Virus record (IMG/VR): IMGVR_UViG_3300021960_000179
Location: 1-40,819 of that record
Length of the DNA: 40,819 nucleotides
Reading direction: 5' to 3' (one strand)
Origin: a virus
Part shown: piece by piece, positions 1 to 7,589 of the stretch
How positions within the stretch are numbered: the first letter of the stretch is position 1
Layout: every line of letters starts with the position of its first letter
Made by a program: the position numbers and the translations under genes
The notes under the pieces: generated by a model
What the model saw: only the letters and a program-made list of their open reading frames with translations
Databases searched by the model: none
Told to the model about the DNA's origin: nothing

Positions 1-51
1 AAAACCGGGTGCAAAATTAAGTTTAGATAACCGAGAAGAAGAACTTGCCAT
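1..51 (-). CDS. Tail nozzle/stabilisation-type protein, N-terminus only (cut by window edge)
   Basis: An ATG at position 51 opens a frame that runs off the left edge after 17 codons. It reads MASSSSRLSKLNFAPGF. The stretch KLNFAPGF is typical, from memory, of the first residues of P22 gp10-like tail stabilisation proteins in marine podoviruses. It starts six bases after the stop of the PP-loop gene, so it is the next gene of that operon. The equivalent protein of the main genome (29560-31026) begins with an unrelated sequence, which supports the view that the left 3.2 kb comes from a different phage. The function rests on 17 residues only. Confidence 0.45.
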   Translation of the reverse strand, partial: MASSSSRLSKLNFAPGF

Positions 52-56
52 TTACA

Positions 57-1052
57 TTAGTCTTTCTTTAATTTAGCTGCTTCTAATATAGCTGACCAAT
101 ACTCATCACCCGTCATACCATCAGAGTTAATCCCACGATTTGAGTTAATCAGCCCCATATGACCACAGAAATCACCTAATTGTTCTTCTGTTTTTATTTC
201 ACTCATATCTATTCCATTCTTATTAAACCACTTAATTCGATTACTACTTTCAATAACACTAGGCCATTCACGACCAACCAAATCAGCGAGATAATTTCGC
301 GGCGCACACTCATCGCAGCACCCACCTCGCCAGACATATTCTGCCGGATCAGCTTCAGATCGCCACTGTCCGTAGCTGCCCTTCTCTGCACACCACAGAT
401 CGAAATCTCGGCCTGTCTTGCCGCTACTGACGTAATGATCGTAGCCACGTTGATAAGCACAACGCAGACACCAGATGTCAGTGCAGGTATTGACATCGCA
501 CGTCGTAATCAGTGACCGCAGTTCTGTTGGCAATGCTTCCAGTTGCTCAAATCTGCCCGACATTTGTGCAGCAATCGTGTCGTAATCTGCATCCGCTGCG
601 ACCGGCTCAGTAACGCTGATCGACGGCAGATACACCGCCGCGCCTGTGTCGTAGACCTGTCCGATCAAAATCGGGTGACGGTCTGTCGCGGTGTTCTCGA
701 CGCTGATGCCGATTGCTATGGCAGCAGCATTGTGTGCCGCAATCTGCGTGACGTAGTTTTCATAACGCGCCGTCGCAAATGCGTAGGTAATCTTTTTAAT
801 AAACCCTGAACGAACAGGTCGCATATCATCTGTATGGTTAATAGTAGGTAGAGAAACATATACTCTTTTAAATGTACGGATGTTTACCTCAAGCCAGTTG
901 CAGATTGCATCAAACTCTTTTTGTTCGTTTGATGCATCTTCATAGCCCTCAGCGAAATGCAACGCCACGATTTCGTGGTCTGTGTTGGAAAGACATTGGT
1001 GAAGTGAATAGGCGCTATTAACTCCACCTGATGCTGGTATCAAAATTTTCAT
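57..1052 (-). CDS. PP-loop (QueC/ExsB-like) ATP-binding protein, copy A
   Basis: This 331-residue protein begins MKILIPASGGVNSAYSLHQ. SGGVNS at residues 8-13 matches the PP-loop pyrophosphatase signature (SGGxDS type) used by QueC, TilS and PAPS reductases to adenylate a substrate. A cysteine cluster at residues 185, 190, 195 and 198 resembles the zinc site of QueC but has different spacing, and a second cluster (C245, C246, C249) follows. The start overlaps the stop of the glycine-rich adhesin gene (TAATG), so the two are probably co-translated. No other queuosine or deazaguanine gene is visible, so a role in DNA or tRNA modification is not supported by context. A close homologue lies at 21787-22773. 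The middle (about 300-780) is GC-rich and nearly identical to that copy, while both ends are AT-rich and diverged. Confidence 0.75.
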   Translation of the reverse strand: MKILIPASGGVNSAYSLHQCLSNTDHEIVALHFAEGYEDASNEQKEFDAICNWLEVNIRTFKRVYVSLPTINHTDDMRPVRSGFIKKITYAFATARYENYVTQIAAHNAAAIAIGISVENTATDRHPILIGQVYDTGAAVYLPSISVTEPVAADADYDTIAAQMSGRFEQLEALPTELRSLITTCDVNTCTDIWCLRCAYQRGYDHYVSSGKTGRDFDLWCAEKGSYGQWRSEADPAEYVWRGGCCDECAPRNYLADLVGREWPSVIESSNRIKWFNKNGIDMSEIKTEEQLGDFCGHMGLINSNRGINSDGMTGDEYWSAILEAAKLKKD

Positions 1053-1735
1053 TAACCTACAGTTCCTAAGATTGTTCCAGAATTATTAACTGTAATAGTA
1101 CGACCATTTTTACGTAATGCGTAACCGGCTGCACCTCCAGCGCCACCAGCACCGGGATATGTAATTTCACAACCGACCGCACCGCCACCAAAAGTACCAC
1201 TTGAGCCTTGTGTACCATCTTCACCAAAACCACCTGCTGCTCCTGTTGAGCCGTAAGAGCCATAGATGATAGGACCGCCACATTCACTTTTACCTACAAA
1301 CTCATAACGTGACCCACGATTTCCGCCACCGCCTCCACCGCCACCGCCTGATCTAACGCTCGCGCCTGAAGCAACATTAACTACATATGAACCGCTTCCA
1401 CCTGTATTGGTTTCCCAGTAAATAGCATCACCACCTGCTGAACCGGGTACGGCTACTAGTCCACCACTAGTTCCCGTATAGCTATCAATATTTCCATTAA
1501 TATTAATTACCACATCACTGTCAGCATTTAATGCTCCTGTTCTTAGTGAGTATGTAGTTAGTCCAAGGACTGTTACACCAGAAGCAATATTAACAATGAT
1601 CTTGTTAGTACTAGTAGCTGCTACATAACCTTTTGCCTCTGCAAGCGTAAGAATATTTTGCTCAAACGTATTTGAAGTGATATCAATAACTATAGTATTC
1701 TCACTTCCAAACCACATGGAGCTAAACATAGTCAT
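1052..1735 (-). CDS. Glycine-rich tail tip adhesin-like protein, copy A
   Basis: The 227-residue product has a beta-rich N-terminal half with the phrase ITSNTFEQNILTLAEAKGY, then a run of nine glycines near residues 130-140 and a GAAGG/GGAGGAAGYAL-rich C-terminal half. Poly-glycine segments of this sort are known from receptor-binding tip proteins of tailed phages such as the T-even gp38 adhesins, although I cannot show homology. It lies directly after a fibre gene (TAATG overlap at 1735) and before the PP-loop gene (TAATG overlap at 1052). Its closest relative in the window is 22773-23459, which differs mainly in the first 16 residues. The likely role is host recognition at the virion tip. 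Confidence 0.6.
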   Translation of the reverse strand: MTMFSSMWFGSENTIVIDITSNTFEQNILTLAEAKGYVAATSTNKIIVNIASGVTVLGLTTYSLRTGALNADSDVVININGNIDSYTGTSGGLVAVPGSAGGDAIYWETNTGGSGSYVVNVASGASVRSGGGGGGGGGNRGSRYEFVGKSECGGPIIYGSYGSTGAAGGFGEDGTQGSSGTFGGGAVGCEITYPGAGGAGGAAGYALRKNGRTITVNNSGTILGTVG

Positions 1736-2652
1736 TAACTAAAAGCCAACTGAGGTATGCCAAGTAAAATTCTATTATTTGCTACAACAAAATAGGGTAC
1801 AATATCTACTGCATTTGCTGTTGTACTAAGTGTTAAACCAAGACCACCTGCTGTTTCATAATCTGTACCAAGGGTTACTGTTCGTGAACCAGTTGCGTCT
1901 TGAATAAAGGAAATAACTCCACACTGACCAACTGTCTCTGTTGAAGGATTAGTTAAAGTTATATTACCAGTAAGTGTAAGTACAAAGTTTTGTTTTGTAG
2001 CAAAGTCTAAGGTAATGTTACCTGTATTAGTAGCATCTATATCAGTATTAGCATTTACTGTACCAGCCGCAACAACATTACCACTTGTATTAAGAGTAGA
2101 TGCTGATACAGCACCTGTAAATGTAGCTCCACCACCCTGTACTTGAGTTACATCTAATATAGATGTTGTGATACTAGTAGCTACAAGAACAGATGTTGAA
2201 ATGCTTGTAGCATTAAGAGTATTAGCTGTAAAAGAAGTTACTGAGGTAGGAGAATCTATTCGATAAATGGATGTACCATTACAAGCTACAAAAGTATTTT
2301 CACCCTGCACAAGATTTAAAGCAGTTCCTCCAACAGTTTTCATCTGTACTGCAAAAGAACCTGTAGTATTCTCTCTAATAAAGTAAGTCTTTTCTTCTGA
2401 TGGAATAGTAATAGTTACATTTGCAGTAAGTGTACCAGCAAACTCTAAAGCAGCATTACGTGATTGATCTGTTGCTCCATTACTATCCGAAAGGACAATA
2501 CCTGTACTGCTTACAGAAACAATTTCATAACCAGCAATAGCATCATCTATTAGATCAATAACATTAGTATTTAGAATAGCACCCCAACTATTAGGATTTT
2601 CTCCATCAGTTTGCTTTTCTAAACCTAGTCTGTTTGTATATGTACTTGCCAT
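1735..2652 (-). CDS. Tail fibre protein of the left branch
   Basis: This 305-residue protein starts MASTYTNRLGLEKQTDGENP, followed by NSWGAILNTNVIDLIDDAIAG, a common N-terminus for short fibres of marine phages. Its remainder is Thr/Ser/Val-rich and predicted beta-structured, without the S74 chaperone. The codons are strongly AT-biased, unlike the main genome. The stop overlaps the adhesin start, and the start abuts the 66-residue gene upstream. It occupies the same slot as the 260-residue fibre at 23459-24241, which also precedes a glycine-rich adhesin and a PP-loop gene, but the two fibres differ in sequence. Confidence 0.65.
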   Translation of the reverse strand: MASTYTNRLGLEKQTDGENPNSWGAILNTNVIDLIDDAIAGYEIVSVSSTGIVLSDSNGATDQSRNAALEFAGTLTANVTITIPSEEKTYFIRENTTGSFAVQMKTVGGTALNLVQGENTFVACNGTSIYRIDSPTSVTSFTANTLNATSISTSVLVATSITTSILDVTQVQGGGATFTGAVSASTLNTSGNVVAAGTVNANTDIDATNTGNITLDFATKQNFVLTLTGNITLTNPSTETVGQCGVISFIQDATGSRTVTLGTDYETAGGLGLTLSTTANAVDIVPYFVVANNRILLGIPQLAFS

Positions 2653-2852
2653 TATACTGTCCTTCTTTTAACTTTTTCTGTACACTCTGATTGTAAAATT
2701 TGTGTGTTTGCTTCTATTGTTATTTGATTAATAACATTTGCATAGTTCATACAGTTTATAATATCAGGAAATGGTCCTGTTACAGAATGCTCTTTAATAG
2801 GTTCACCTGTAGGTAACAGTGTTATTACAATTACTGAAATATAATAAAACAT
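2652..2852 (-). CDS. Small protein with hydrophobic N-terminus
   Basis: The frame encodes 66 residues. The first 14 (MFYYISVIVITLLP) are hydrophobic and could be a signal or membrane anchor, and two cysteines follow near residues 34 and 57. It fills the gap between the fibre accessory gene and the next fibre gene exactly, with its stop overlapping the next start, which argues that it is real. No family is recognised. It has no counterpart in the main genome module. An exported or membrane-bound accessory factor is possible, but nothing shows its function. Confidence 0.45.
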   Translation of the reverse strand: MFYYISVIVITLLPTGEPIKEHSVTGPFPDIINCMNYANVINQITIEANTQILQSECTEKVKRRTV

Positions 2853-3098
2853 TTAATTAAACTGATTATCAAACTCAGTTGTGTCTACAGCAATAGCATC
2901 ATTAAAGGGTGTCATGTCTTCAGTAGTCCAGTAGTCTTTTGCCACCATAATCTTCAGATGATCTACGTTGCGCTGAATAACTGTTTCGTCATTAGCATAT
3001 GCAGTAGGGTTAGCGATGACTGCATTAATAAGATTGACTGAATCCATTGCTGCGCTATAGTGCTGTGCAATTTCTTCAGCAGTGATTTCATTTTCCAT
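2853..3098 (-). CDS. Fibre-associated small protein, copy A
   Basis: I choose the ATG at 3098, giving MENEITAEEIAQHYSAAMDS and 81 residues in all. The start overlaps the end of the S74 fibre gene by 11 bases. A close homologue (40328-40576) follows the other S74 end in the window; both share QRNVDHLKIM and a C-terminal AIAVDTTEFD. Always following an S74 fibre gene suggests a fibre assembly or capping role, but this is only positional inference. The nucleotide sequence has diverged from the other copy, with more AT here. Confidence 0.6.
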   Translation of the reverse strand: MENEITAEEIAQHYSAAMDSVNLINAVIANPTAYANDETVIQRNVDHLKIMVAKDYWTTEDMTPFNDAIAVDTTEFDNQFN

Positions 3099-5556
3099 TT
3101 TCGATTTCCTTTTTAAGTGTTGCAACTTCAGCCGACAATTCTTGTACTGCCTTGACTAGAACAGGGACAAGTTTGCCATAGCTGGCTTCTAGTTTTTCGG
3201 GGTTGTTTTTTAGAACGAGGCTGAGATAATCTTCAGCATCAGCATCGATCTGTGCTTTGTCAAGGTCTTGTGCAATAAATCCAGCTTCTTGCTCACCAAC
3301 CTTTGCACCGTCACGCATGTTCCATGTGAACTTGACGGGTTTTAGTGTGTTGATAAAGTCAATGCCAAGCGGCAGTTCTTCGATGTCTTTCTTGTCACGA
3401 CGATCTGACAGACTCGATATGGTTTGCACTTGGCAACGTAGTGTAGATATGCTGGAATTACCAAGAGTAATTTCGTTACTTACGCCAACCGAACTAGCGT
3501 CAGAGCCATTGCCTAATATTATATTGTTAGAACCAGTTGTAAGATTATCCCCTGATTGAAGTCCTAAAAATGAGTTATTTTGGCCAGTTGTTACTGCTGA
3601 CCCGGCTAAATAGCCTATTGTTGTATTTGAATTGCCTGTAGTTACTTGCTTACCAGCCTCAGGTCCAATAGCAACATTGCCGTAAACACCGTTATGGCTG
3701 TAAAGACTTTCTTTTCCTATTGCAACATTATAACCATAACTAGTAGTACCGCCAGTGCCTCTACCTGCTTGATTACCAATAAAAACACTGCTGTCTTCTA
3801 CTGTAGCGTTATAGCCAGCGTATTGACCTATAATAACATTGGAGGAAGCAGTGGTAAGACTATTACCAGCGTTCCGTCCTATAGCAACATTGCCTGATGC
3901 TGTAGTAGCGGTGTACATAGCTTCACGGCCAAGAATTATATTTCTTAGACCCGTAGTTAAGTTGTAACCAGACCAATATCCGCATCCGATATTATCAGAA
4001 GCAGCACCCTGTATTTTGCGTAGAGAAGTTGACCCTATAGCAGTATTAAAACTGCCGGTAAGTGTTCCTAGTTGTCCACTATTTGCACCAAGAAAAGTAT
4101 TATGTTCACCAGTAGAATTACTAGTTCCAGAACCACTACCTATCGCAGTATTGTAAGAGCCAGAAGTAGTATTGGTTAAACTAGATCCACCCAATGCAAT
4201 ATTGTTGTTAGCACTACCATCATCTGATACTAATGCCTGATTGCCAAGACCAATAGTGGAACTATTTGAGTTAGTTAACGCATCACTTAGCCCATTAATA
4301 TCAGTAGCACCACCACCACCAGCAGCTTCCCAACCAGCCTCTCCGTTGGCATCAACTGTAAGTACGTAATCTTCAGTTGCAGTCGAGTCTTTAACAGTGA
4401 AATTAATACCGGGGATGCGTAACTTCGTTACGTTATTATCACCGAGTGTAACTTCGTTCGACGCTGAAGCTGAACTTGGCATTGCTTGGTAACCGAGCGA
4501 CGTACAGTTGACTCCGGTCGTGGTTAAAATGCCAGATTCATACCCTAGACTGGTATTCTTTGAGCCGGTCGTGATATGTCGGCCAGAAAGACGCCCGATA
4601 TTTGTGCATAGACTCGCTGTGGTTGCTGCAACTAATGATTGCTCGCCAACGCCCGTATTGCTACTGCCGGTACTTATTGCTGCGCCTGAATCCTTGCCGA
4701 TTATGACGTTATATACACAGCCCGTATGCAACCACATTGCACGTCGGCCAATCGCGACATTTGACGCGGTGCTACCCGTTTGGTTTACGCCGTAACCTGC
4801 ACTATGGCCGATAAACGTGTTGTCAAACGGGTCATTTCCTGCGCCATTGCCTTTTGTGCCACCACCGGCATCAGCGCCAATCGCTGTATTACGTCCGCCA
4901 TCAAGGGCTGCGGTCGCTGCAGCGAGTGCGCCAGAGCCTATGCCGTAGGTGCTTGTCCCAAGTTTTTTGGCATCAGACAAACCATCAATATCAGATGCAC
5001 CACCGCCAGCAGCAGCCTCCCACGTCATGCCGCCAGTATTGCCCGACCGGGCGGTCAAAATGTAGCCGTCGGACGGCGAGTTGCTCACCTTGAGGTTGTC
5101 TTCATCAACGACGTTGGATGCGATCACGGTCGCGCCGTCACCACTCGATGTGACCTCGCCGCTATGATTTGGGTGCGTATACGTGGTCGCAGCAGCCTGA
5201 AAAGTTGGCGCACTGCCGCTACCATTTGAGGTCAAAACCTGCCCACTTGTGCCAACAGCGGTGGCACCTATCGCAGAGGTCCCGTTGCCGAAGAGAACGC
5301 CATTCGCTGTCAGCGTCGATGCGCCCGTGCCACCGTCCGCGACTGCTAGGTCAGTGATGCCCGTAATGCTGCCGCCGTCAATGTTGACGCTCGATAACGC
5401 CACCGTGCCAGATACCACGTCCGCCGTGTGCGCGAGTACAGTGCGCAGCGCATCATTGATGTTCGACGGGACACAATTTTCATCAATGTCGATACCACCG
5501 ATATCGGTGTTTGACGCGGCAGTCGCAGAATAATCGTTCCAATTATTTTTAGCCAT
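3088..5556 (-). CDS. Large tail fibre with beta-roll repeats and C-terminal S74 autoprotease chaperone
   Basis: This 822-residue fibre has a short N-terminal anchor region followed by LAVADGGTGASTL, a usual fibre spacer. Two blocks of NTAIG/NVAIG/NTFIG-type repeats follow (roughly residues 205-375 and 430-700), as in YadA-head-like left-handed beta-rolls. The C-terminus, from SDRRDKKDI to the end, is a peptidase S74 intramolecular chaperone, which trimerises the fibre and then cleaves itself off; the serine and lysine of that motif fit the usual Ser-Lys dyad. A long helix ends the protein. The first half is GC-rich and the second beta-roll block (about 3480-4330) is AT-rich, so the gene is mosaic. 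It follows the portal gene by eight bases. Because of the 127-bp repeat inside it, this gene may join copy A or the right-end copy. Confidence 0.85.
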   Translation of the reverse strand: MAKNNWNDYSATAASNTDIGGIDIDENCVPSNINDALRTVLAHTADVVSGTVALSSVNIDGGSITGITDLAVADGGTGASTLTANGVLFGNGTSAIGATAVGTSGQVLTSNGSGSAPTFQAAATTYTHPNHSGEVTSSGDGATVIASNVVDEDNLKVSNSPSDGYILTARSGNTGGMTWEAAAGGGASDIDGLSDAKKLGTSTYGIGSGALAAATAALDGGRNTAIGADAGGGTKGNGAGNDPFDNTFIGHSAGYGVNQTGSTASNVAIGRRAMWLHTGCVYNVIIGKDSGAAISTGSSNTGVGEQSLVAATTASLCTNIGRLSGRHITTGSKNTSLGYESGILTTTGVNCTSLGYQAMPSSASASNEVTLGDNNVTKLRIPGINFTVKDSTATEDYVLTVDANGEAGWEAAGGGGATDINGLSDALTNSNSSTIGLGNQALVSDDGSANNNIALGGSSLTNTTSGSYNTAIGSGSGTSNSTGEHNTFLGANSGQLGTLTGSFNTAIGSTSLRKIQGAASDNIGCGYWSGYNLTTGLRNIILGREAMYTATTASGNVAIGRNAGNSLTTASSNVIIGQYAGYNATVEDSSVFIGNQAGRGTGGTTSYGYNVAIGKESLYSHNGVYGNVAIGPEAGKQVTTGNSNTTIGYLAGSAVTTGQNNSFLGLQSGDNLTTGSNNIILGNGSDASSVGVSNEITLGNSSISTLRCQVQTISSLSDRRDKKDIEELPLGIDFINTLKPVKFTWNMRDGAKVGEQEAGFIAQDLDKAQIDADAEDYLSLVLKNNPEKLEASYGKLVPVLVKAVQELSAEVATLKKEIENGK
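3215..3341. repeat. 127-bp direct repeat, internal copy
   Basis: This stretch inside the S74 domain is identical to the last 127 bases of the window. Just outside it (3214 versus 40692) the sequences differ, and they remain only similar from there on. An exact 127-bp match at a contig end is what a k=127 assembly leaves where two paths merge. Confidence 0.9.
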
Positions 5557-5564
5557 TTGTTACC

Positions 5565-7589
5565 CTACCCAACCGAACGAACATTGATCTGCTGATCACC
5601 GGCATTCGTGGCGAGTTCAATTTTCTTCATTTCGATCTCAGCGTTCAGCTCTTGGATCTTGAGCTGCAGCTCGGCTTCCTGCTTCTCGCGCTTGAGCTGG
5701 ATCTCGGCTTCCATCTTCATCCGGTCGGCTTCAATATTTGCCTGTACCTGCATCATTTCCGGCGTCATCTGCGGCTCTTGCGGCTGGTCTGCAGCCTGTT
5801 GCATCTGCGCGATCTGGTCGGCACTGATCGGTTTGAAGAACGCTTCGGGTCGATTGAACCCGGCGCTCTCGACGATTTTCGCCAACGTGTCGCGATATTG
5901 CTTCATATCGACCAGCGGATTGTTTGGCCCCAGCATCTGGAGGAGCTGTTCCTGCTTGTCGGCAATCACCGACAACGTGCGCATCTGGCCTTCTTTCATG
6001 CCGCCGCCGTAGCCGATATCTATCGAGGCATCGAACTTGTTCGACCACATCCGGGGGTCAAATTCCACGTAACGATCACGAATGCGCATGATGCGCTTGT
6101 CGGACTGGTAGCTGCTTACCAGCATCAAAACACATTTCGCCATGTGCTTAATGCCGGTCTCGGCAAACATCCGCGCGATCAGTTCAATTTTCTGCTGCGC
6201 GACATTCTGCATGGCAGACACCGCCGTCGCAGTGGTGTTCTGCAAACTCTCTGCATTCAGACCCATCGAGTTTTTGCTGACACCCGTGCGGCTCTCTCTC
6301 ACGCCGTCGAGATAATCGAGCATCCCAATTGTCTTGGCAGCGTTAACGCCCTGCTGGTTCAGCTCACGGATCGCACCGGGCTGACGCACCCGCACAATGG
6401 AGCCGGGACGGTTGTTTAGCAGGTCGCCGATGTTCGTCTGTCCCTCGACCACCTCCAGCCGGGGGTTTGTGGTCATGTACAGGCCATCGAGCGTCTGGCG
6501 CATAATCGTCGACTTGATGAGCTGCAGATCCATCACCGTGTCCGCGACCGACAGGCCATAGAACTTGTGCGGTATCTGGATCGGACAAATGGTCGAGAAT
6601 GGCACCGCCATGACTTCCTCGATGTCGAGGATCTCGTTACCACTGCCACCAACGGTGACTTTGTGGAGCGCCACGCGGCCATCGTCTTCCGGGTCAAACC
6701 GCATGTAACATTCGTGGATCAGAACCTTGCGCAGCATCGGGTCCGAGTGCGCATCGCCGCCCATGTCGTCGTCGCTGCCGTACCGCGCGTGATGCTCTTC
6801 AGATGATTGAAGGCTGGAATAGCTCGGCAGGTTTTCGACCTGATCCTCGTCAAAGCCCATGCCGATCAGCTCGTAAACCGTCTTCTCGACGCGGTGCGCG
6901 ACAAACGTCGCATCGTCCACCGTCCGCGCGTCCTTGCTGATCAGAAACTCTTCCGGCGGCACGTTAACAATGGTGACCTGTCCAGTCTCTGACGACCTGC
7001 GGCCACGCACGTCATGCGAGGTGCCAGTCATCATGCCCTCGATCAGCGCGTCGTCGTCTTCGTCGACATCAACCTCAGTCTCGACCGATTTTTCAGTGTG
7101 TTCGAGGATCTCAAAGTCGGGATCAGAGGCGATCAACGCATATTCGGCGTCGGTCAGGTCTTCGTACATCTCGTTGTCGTATTCTTCAACCGTCTCGTAC
7201 ATATGCTTGATGATGCCGACTTTCTGGATGAGCGCGTCTTTCATCCAGTTGTAGGCGATCTGCGTCCATTCATTATCTTGAGTGATGATGAAATTTACAT
7301 AGTCCGTCGCCTGTCGCGCAGCCTCGATATCGCTTTCCTGACGCGCGTCAAAACGCACGATCTGGTCGGAGCTGCAGAACGTGCGCATGAGGGACGGTAA
7401 GATCCATTCAACCACGTCGTGTACATCAGAGGATATAACACTGCTTCGCCCTTCCTGTTCGTTGCCAAACGGCTCCGACAGGTAATATTCAAGCGCATCT
7501 TTACGCTCCTGCGTGACCTCAGAACCAATGTTGCCGATGGCGTCACTGATCTCGGCCCCAATCAGGGTGCTTACACGAATGTCATCCAT
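5565..7589 (-). CDS. Portal protein
   Basis: The 674-residue product sits directly downstream of the large terminase (its ATG begins one base after the terminase stop), the usual place for a portal. It has the phage portal phrase DVVEWILPSLMRTF near residues 57-71, an acidic insert (DVDEDDDA) near residue 175, and a long charged C-terminal helix rich in Glu, Lys, Met and Gln (residues about 600-660), as in barrel-bearing P22-like portals. As a ring of twelve it would form the DNA gate and the docking point for terminase and the SU10-like adaptor (32327-32950). I base the call on size, position and these phrases rather than on a full alignment. Confidence 0.85.
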   Translation of the reverse strand: MDDIRVSTLIGAEISDAIGNIGSEVTQERKDALEYYLSEPFGNEQEGRSSVISSDVHDVVEWILPSLMRTFCSSDQIVRFDARQESDIEAARQATDYVNFIITQDNEWTQIAYNWMKDALIQKVGIIKHMYETVEEYDNEMYEDLTDAEYALIASDPDFEILEHTEKSVETEVDVDEDDDALIEGMMTGTSHDVRGRRSSETGQVTIVNVPPEEFLISKDARTVDDATFVAHRVEKTVYELIGMGFDEDQVENLPSYSSLQSSEEHHARYGSDDDMGGDAHSDPMLRKVLIHECYMRFDPEDDGRVALHKVTVGGSGNEILDIEEVMAVPFSTICPIQIPHKFYGLSVADTVMDLQLIKSTIMRQTLDGLYMTTNPRLEVVEGQTNIGDLLNNRPGSIVRVRQPGAIRELNQQGVNAAKTIGMLDYLDGVRESRTGVSKNSMGLNAESLQNTTATAVSAMQNVAQQKIELIARMFAETGIKHMAKCVLMLVSSYQSDKRIMRIRDRYVEFDPRMWSNKFDASIDIGYGGGMKEGQMRTLSVIADKQEQLLQMLGPNNPLVDMKQYRDTLAKIVESAGFNRPEAFFKPISADQIAQMQQAADQPQEPQMTPEMMQVQANIEADRMKMEAEIQLKREKQEAELQLKIQELNAEIEMKKIELATNAGDQQINVRSVG

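Noticed and set aside
57-1052. 7-deazaguanine DNA modification pathway
   Set aside because: Only the QueC-like PP-loop protein is present; no FolE, QueD, QueE or DNA transglycosylase genes are visible and the cysteine spacing differs.
1052-1735. Diversity-generating retroelement acting on the adhesin
   Set aside because: No reverse transcriptase or template repeat was found; differences between the two adhesins are not limited to adenine positions.
5652-6419. Long plus-strand frame opposite the portal gene
   Set aside because: It is antisense to a well-supported portal gene and has no ribosome site or recognisable protein features.
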